Of a stretch of DNA of 52,900 nt, positions 49,198 to 52,900 are shown in pieces (the first letter of the stretch is position 1; the number at the start of each line of letters is the position of its first letter). The position numbers were made by a program, and so were the translations under genes. This DNA is from an uncultured Prevotellaceae bacterium (lineage in GTDB: Bacteria > Bacteroidota > Bacteroidia > Bacteroidales > Bacteroidaceae). Location: positions 1 to 52,900 of the forward strand of contig CAMVPA010000025.1 in assembly GCA_947169245.1 (NCBI GenBank), read 5' to 3'. The notes below the pieces were generated by a model. It was not told the origin of the DNA. It saw only the letters and a list, made by a program, of their open reading frames with translations, and made no database searches.

Positions 49198-49246
49198 GGA
49201 GCAGCGAGCGCAAACAAGTGTACTTGATTTGCCGAGTCGTGACGGA
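49198..49246 (+). repeat. Interspersed ~50-bp repeat, copy C (intergenic)
   Basis: Starts GGAGCAGCGAGCGC and ends GCCGAGTCGTGACGGA; the middle (AAACAAGTGTACTTGATTT) differs from copies A and B. Not in a gene. Followed by a GC-rich imperfect hairpin at 49264-49296. The rest of 49020-49321 holds only the smalltalk promoter. Confidence 0.87.
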
Positions 49247-49321
49247 ATTCGACGAAGTCAAATGACGCGCTGCCGCGCCGATGCGGCGACGCGCCATGTT
49301 TGTCTGATGGGGAGTTGTGTC

Positions 49322-50509
49322 TCATTCAAACAGCCTGCCTATATCCCATGTAAGGAACTCTTCTATGGGAATACCCCCAGAACCTACTACGAAAGAATGA
49401 ACAGGGTGAAACTGCTCGCCAAACAACGCCAGACCATTATTGGTGGTTCGGCGGCCACTCTTAACCTCAATGGCAATAAGTTGTTTGTCGAACTCTATGA
49501 CGAAATCCACCTCGTCGTCCTTCTCGCGCCAGAAGTAGAGCTTGTAGTCGTACTCATCAGCCTGATTCAGCAGATGTGCCCCCACCGCACTCTCCACCCA
49601 GCGTCCCCAGAGATTAGGCGTTGTAAATGCCTTATTGAAAGTCATGCCACTCTGTACTGAGAAGAGTGCCGTGTTGTAAACCATCAACTTTGGCACGGAA
49701 TTGTATTTGCGTGCGTTGTCCGCCGCATATTTCTGCAGTCCACATAGCAGTCGCGACTCGTCAAGAGTAGTCAGATAACCTGCTAACGTCGTCACATTGC
49801 CTGCATCCTGCAACTGGCCTAACATCTTGTTAAGCGACAGTTCTTTGCTGGAATAAGCACATCCCAGTTCAAACAGCTGCTTCATCAAGGCCGGCTTATA
49901 GATAAGCCTCGTCCTCAACACATCTTTCTCTATTGCAGGAGCCACAATGCTGTCCTTGATATACCTGCGCCATCGCCACTCGTCCTTAACATACATGGCA
50001 CCTCCAGGATAACCGCCAAAATAGATGTATTGGTCAACATCCATACTGAATGCCTCGTGCATTTCTGCATAACTCCAATGTGGCATTCTAATCAGTTCGT
50101 ACCTGCCAGCCAGCGATTCCGTCAGACCGTCTTTCAGAAGTAGCCTGGATGAACCGAGGATCACTACTTTCATGTTGAGGTCCTTGAACGTATCCTCATC
50201 CCACTCTTTCTTGACGGCCTCGCTCCAGTTGTCTATCTTGTGTACCTCGTCAATCACGAGCAGGTATTCCTTAGCCTGTGCCACCTTCATACGTGCACGT
50301 GCCGTAGCCCACATCTCGCCAATCCAAGCCGTGTTGGCATGGTCTATATTGTCGGCACTGACCAGCATATAGGGAATGTCTGTTTCCTGAAGCACCTGCT
50401 TCACCATCGTAGATTTACCCACTTGACGAGGCCCAGAGATAACTTGAATTTTGCTTCTTGGCTCAGGAATCCTCGACTTCAATTCTCGAAATTGCGCTCT
50501 TTTGAACAT
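49322..50509 (-). CDS. AAA-type ATPase with DUF4143 domain
   Basis: A 395-residue protein: P-loop GPRQVGKSTMVKQ (about residues 28-40), Walker B YLLVIDEVHKI (about 83-93), sensor-like VVILGSSRLLLKDG, then the DUF4143 part with winged-helix and PD-(D/E)XK-like sections (YFWREKDDEVDFVIEFDKQLIAIEVKSG, about 335-363). Such proteins occur in many copies in Bacteroidetes; their role is unknown and may be DNA-related or toxin-like. ATG 50509 (MFKRAQFRELKSR) is used; the frame is open to 50551. Three spaced direct repeats cover its promoter. Confidence 0.9.
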   Translation of the reverse strand: MFKRAQFRELKSRIPEPRSKIQVISGPRQVGKSTMVKQVLQETDIPYMLVSADNIDHANTAWIGEMWATARARMKVAQAKEYLLVIDEVHKIDNWSEAVKKEWDEDTFKDLNMKVVILGSSRLLLKDGLTESLAGRYELIRMPHWSYAEMHEAFSMDVDQYIYFGGYPGGAMYVKDEWRWRRYIKDSIVAPAIEKDVLRTRLIYKPALMKQLFELGCAYSSKELSLNKMLGQLQDAGNVTTLAGYLTTLDESRLLCGLQKYAADNARKYNSVPKLMVYNTALFSVQSGMTFNKAFTTPNLWGRWVESAVGAHLLNQADEYDYKLYFWREKDDEVDFVIEFDKQLIAIEVKSGRRTTNNGLALFGEQFHPVHSFVVGSGGIPIEEFLTWDIGRLFE

Positions 50510-50529
50510 AACCACTTGATTTTCTGCTG

Positions 50530-50597
50530 CAAAGATAAACAAAATTCTCAAATCTACAAAGTAAAATTCTCAAAAGTTACTCACAAAATTCTCAAAA
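50530..50597 (-). promoter_or_regulatory. Promoter with three 22-bp-spaced iterons for the AAA/DUF4143 gene
   Basis: Minus strand: TTTG (50557-50560), 19-bp spacer, TATCTTTG (50530-50537). AAAATTCTCAAA (+ strand) occurs at 50541, 50563 and 50585, each 22 bp apart (two helix turns), over and upstream of the -33. Probably a cooperative operator. Confidence 0.75.
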
Positions 50598-50660
50598 TAC
50601 AAAGATTTCTCCATTTTCAATTATGCCTAATAATAAAAGTCGTAATTATTTTGTTTTAAC

Positions 50661-50691
50661 TTGGTAGTTTCAAAAATTGTTCGTACCTTTG
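50661..50691 (+). promoter_or_regulatory. Promoter for small RNA 1
   Basis: TTG (50661-50663), 20-bp spacer, TACCTTTG (50684-50691). No coding start follows; a terminator follows after about 115 nt. Confidence 0.75.
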
Positions 50692-50696
50692 CAACC

Positions 50697-50812
50697 GAAT
50701 TCTAACAGGAACTAATTCGATACGCATAGTTCAAAAATTAGGATTGAACACTCGTCGGTCTGAAAACCGACCACCAGAGACGGATAGCCACCAGCTGCCG
50801 TCTCTCTTTTTT
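50697..50812 (+). ncRNA. Candidate small RNA 1 (~115 nt)
   Basis: Between a consensus promoter and an intrinsic terminator (8-bp stem 50776-50783 with 50798-50805, then CTTTTTT). The transcript would form further stems: GAATT/AATTC, GTTCA/TGAAC and GTCGGT/ACCGAC. No open frame with a start is present. Function unknown; lies between the AAA ATPase and a toxin-like fragment. Confidence 0.65.
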
Positions 50813-50855
50813 ACTCCTTTACTTCCTCATACACAAAGGTAAGTGGTACGCATAA

Positions 50856-51440
50856 TTAAAACTAAAGCCGCGGGTACTCGACCAACGGCTTTGTATAAAG
50901 GGAACGGTTGCGGAGCTTGATGTCATCGCGCCTATATGCCGCTCGGCTTGGTTATCCAAGATATACGGCGAACGATTACTGATAAGCGTTCGAGCAGACC
51001 AAACAGAGTTGGATGACAATATCCGTGTGGCGAGGGTACTGCTCAGTTGCTTCGCTGATATGTACATCATTATCAACGAACACTTGCTGACGATTGGCCA
51101 CAAGAATCCAGAATACACAATCAATGGTAAGTTAGGTGACCGCAAGGGCGTTGAAAGCGAGAACGGCATCAAGTCTGCTTTTCGTAAGGCCAAGCAGCAG
51201 GGCTGCAAGGTGGTGGTTCTTGATTTTGATATGCACATGTCCGAAAGCATTCTGAAGACCAAGAAGATAGTATCTGGTCTCTTTGGTCGCCATGAGGACT
51301 TCAGTCAGGGGACGCTTGATGAGTGTTATGTAGTCCATAATAGCAAGGCTGTAGTTATCAAGGCAGACGCTTTTGCTGCACCAGACAAGGAGACCATCAA
51401 GCAGATTATCAATGATGTGATAGAAAAACTGAGGACATAA
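50856..51440 (+). pseudogene. C-terminal fragment resembling a nuclease-toxin tail
   Basis: An open frame of 194 codons without a good start (first in-frame alternative is TTG 51009). The part from about 51050 (INEHLLTIGHKNPEYTIN, then GKLGDRK ... AFRKAKQQGCKVVVLDFD) looks like the C-terminal, restriction-nuclease-like domains of polymorphic or CdiA-type toxins and phage-head-type proteins of Bacteroidetes. With no N-terminal delivery part or start codon it is read as a remnant. Its stop lies in the minus-strand terminator of small RNA 2. Confidence 0.55.
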
Positions 51441-51535
51441 CCTTGTGGGCTATGTCCTCGTATGGTAGTCAGAAAGGTCCAGCTTGAATTATGCTCTGAA
51501 AGCAAATCGTTCGCGCCCTCTGACGACATTCTGAC
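51424..51535 (-). ncRNA. Candidate small RNA 2 (~110 nt)
   Basis: Minus strand transcript from the promoter at 51540-51571 to a terminator with a perfect 9-bp stem (51451-51459 with 51431-51439) followed by AGTTTTTCT. The body has a closing stem GTCAGAA/TTCTGAC (51529-51535 with 51468-51474). The only frame is a 67-codon one running through the terminator and is judged spurious. It is antisense to the end of the toxin-like fragment. Confidence 0.65.
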
Positions 51536-51539
51536 GCTG

Positions 51540-51571
51540 CAAAGATAGACATTTTTTTGATAACTTCCAAA
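51540..51571 (-). promoter_or_regulatory. Promoter for small RNA 2
   Basis: Minus strand: TTTG (51568-51571), 20-bp spacer, TATCTTTG (51540-51547); exact consensus. Confidence 0.8.
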
Positions 51572-51575
51572 TTTT

Positions 51576-51625
51576 CGAGCAGCGAATGCATAGAAAATTA
51601 TATTTTTTTTGCTGAGTCGCGAGAA
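51576..51625 (+). repeat. Interspersed ~50-bp repeat, copy D (diverged)
   Basis: CGAGCAGCGAATGC ... TTTGCTGAGTCGCGAGA: keeps both ends of the repeat with an A/T-rich middle. Directly upstream of the small RNA 2 promoter. Confidence 0.65.
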
Positions 51626-51684
51626 AATTCAGCCAAAAGCTAAATTTTTAAGGCAAAATTTTGTCTTTTGCTGTTCTTTTCTTA

Positions 51685-51970
51685 TTAGAATACAATACGC
51701 ACTTTTTTTTTATGTCCCCACCGCCTCGCGCATTTCCCTTGCTGGTACCACAGCAGCGCATCGGCATAGACGGAGAAATACAGGTTGTCCGCTCCTCACT
51801 CATGGCCAACTCTCTGTGAAGCATTACCAGATGATATTTCCCATAGGCATGCGTCAACTTACAAACCGTGTCACATCCTGCACCCGCCGCTGGTACCGTT
51901 CTGACAATCCCTGTTGTGGCTTCAGGTAACTGAGCGTTTCTTCTGAGAAATAGTTGTTTGGTGATTTCAT
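51685..51970 (-). pseudogene. Frameshifted small gene, unknown family
   Basis: ATG 51970 starts MKSPNNYFSEETLSYLKP... to a TGA at 51854-51856. Likely continuation is found by two frame changes: LTHAYGKYHLVMLHRELAMS (to about 51795) and then DNLYFSVYADALLWYQQGK, ending at TAA 51685-51687. The joined protein of about 95 residues looks like a real helical protein. No intact frame remains, so it is a pseudogene. Family not recognised. Confidence 0.55.
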
Positions 51971-51985
51971 TTCACGACTGCATTT

Positions 51986-52723
51986 CTATCTTTTGCTTTT
52001 TGAAAATTTGAGAATTTCCTCCAATATTTTTTTCTTAGAAGTAATAATTGGCTCTAGGTACTCTTTTGGCAAGTAATTAGCAGCATTCGCATAGTAAATG
52101 ATTCTTATGCCGTGTTCTTTACATAGTTTGTGTTTTACCATGTCTCTTTCTTTTTGAGCCTGTAAAGCCTCTGTTCCTCCAAAGACAGGTCTATCTATAA
52201 AATGTTGTTCTCCTTGGCACTCTATTGCAATCTTGTATTCTGGAAGATAAACATCTAAAGCCAACTGCTGTTTTATTCTTAGCCAGGTAAAATGTTTCTG
52301 AAGATCCATAGGTGTTGACAGGTGTGATTGCAGAAAAGCGACAATCTCTAGTTCCATTTTTGATGTCTGGCATTGCGGACAGCCCTCACCTCGTAAATGT
52401 TTTACTGGTCGCATACTAAAGTCGCCATGAATTCTGCATGTAATTGTTACAGGTGTTTCAGGATTAACGTATTTGACTTTATCATAGGTGTAATGTCCTT
52501 TGTGAACTTCCAAGGCTTCCTCTATAAAAGATTCCGTCGTTCTCATTCGTCCTATACATCGTGAACATCCTTGCCCCATCAAATGCTTTCTTGGTTTTTG
52601 TAGGAATGCGCCATGACGCTTGCAGATAATTGTGACAGGAGTGAGGGTGTTAACAAACTCCTTTTCTACTAACTGGTAATCATACTCATCGCCATGAATA
52701 AGTTTAGCGATATGGACGAACAC
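51986..52723 (-). CDS. Zinc-ribbon repeat protein with endonuclease-like C-terminus, GTG start
   Basis: A 245-residue protein. Two repeats (about 1-60 and 65-120) of the form HGxxYDY ... VTIxCxxHGxFxxxPxxHLxGxGCxxC look like zinc ribbons that bind DNA. The C-terminal part (about 125-245: LRIKQQLALDVYLPEYKIAIECQGEQHF) resembles Vsr/DUF559-like PD-(D/E)XK endonucleases, with Asp, Glu and Gln in the right order. No in-frame ATG exists upstream; GTG 52723 is the best start and the frame is open to about 52820 without a start. Such proteins are found in phages and mobile islands. Confidence 0.75.
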   Translation of the reverse strand: MFVHIAKLIHGDEYDYQLVEKEFVNTLTPVTIICKRHGAFLQKPRKHLMGQGCSRCIGRMRTTESFIEEALEVHKGHYTYDKVKYVNPETPVTITCRIHGDFSMRPVKHLRGEGCPQCQTSKMELEIVAFLQSHLSTPMDLQKHFTWLRIKQQLALDVYLPEYKIAIECQGEQHFIDRPVFGGTEALQAQKERDMVKHKLCKEHGIRIIYYANAANYLPKEYLEPIITSKKKILEEILKFSKSKR

Positions 52724-52900
52724 GTCCCATGTGTAATTTTTGAGGGTCGTCCCTGTATAAGCTCTTTGCTGCGTTTCCTTTTCTCTTCTTGTATTTTTCT
52801 TCTATGTTGCTATCCAAATAATTGGAAAATATTTATTGTTTATTAATTCAAGTTTCGCAAGTTAAAAAATAATTGAGATAGGATAGCAAAAAAGAGCACA
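52724..52900. other. AT-rich end of window without a recognisable gene
   Basis: No convincing gene or promoter was found in 52724-52900. The frame of the endonuclease-like protein stays open leftward to a TAG near 52820 but has no ATG. Confidence 0.5.

Noticed and set aside
51326..51529. 67-codon frame within small RNA 2
   Set aside because: It runs through the terminator hairpin and beyond the predicted transcript end.
51609..51929. 106-codon open frame on the + strand
   Set aside because: It is antisense to the frameshifted pseudogene, with Arg/Ser/Cys-rich shadow composition.

Overview
The window looks like chromosomal DNA of a Bacteroidales bacterium, most likely a Prevotella relative. 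The signs are repeated promoters of the Bacteroidetes type (TTTG, 19-20 bp, TAnnTTTG), lipoproteins with Cys-Asp-run surface-export signals, a DUF4492 gene in front of cydAB, ECF sigma/anti-sigma pairs, a smalltalk-type micro-gene and GH43/GH3 glycosidases. No rRNA, tRNA or CRISPR array was seen.

Layout. 1-6.6 kb: tail of an Mrp/ApbC ATPase facing a five-gene leftward operon (coiled-coil membrane protein, TolC, HlyD, two ABC-2 permeases, no ATPase). 6.6-11 kb: DUF4492-cydA-cydB (cytochrome bd oxidase) converging on pfkA. 11-18.7 kb: a Met-rich secreted protein, a PadR-PspC pair with a dyad operator, and two ECF sigma/anti-sigma operons. 18.8-26.5 kb: exported TlpA-like thioredoxin proteins with near-identical signal-peptide DNA, interrupted by a truncated outer-membrane protein and a HipBA-type toxin-antitoxin pair. 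26.5-30.4 kb: a third ECF operon ending in a beta-barrel gene, a small carboxypeptidase-regulatory-like protein and a CDF metal exporter. 30.4-37.2 kb: GH43, GH3, SGNH hydrolase and queC.

37.4-43.6 kb is an accessory zone: an AraC C-terminal fragment and a full AraC gene, in direct orientation, flank a MntA-HepT toxin-antitoxin pair, two AT-rich surface lipoproteins and a highly structured candidate RNA; DUF4932 and a DUF6169 two-gene module follow. 43.8-46.7 kb looks like a redox-stress cluster: a beta-lactamase-fold/rubredoxin gene broken by one TAG codon, an exported glutathione peroxidase-nitroreductase fusion, and flavodoxin. 46.7-52.9 kb is decaying or mobile: TetR fragment, truncated RND exporter, smalltalk micro-gene, an AAA/DUF4143 ATPase behind three 22-bp-spaced repeats, two candidate terminator-ended small RNAs around a nuclease-toxin-like fragment, a frameshifted pseudogene and a zinc-ribbon endonuclease-like protein.

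The most distinctive signals are: (1) an interspersed ~50-bp repeat present four times, twice translated in the same frame inside unrelated proteins; (2) low-complexity and palindromic repeats sitting in operon junctions and in-frame inside cydA, GH3 and other genes; (3) the structured RNA at 40.4-40.56 kb with a competing alternative pairing; (4) a heptamer tract in the tolC signal-peptide codons that could switch the gene on and off. All function calls come from reading the sequence; no database search was run.
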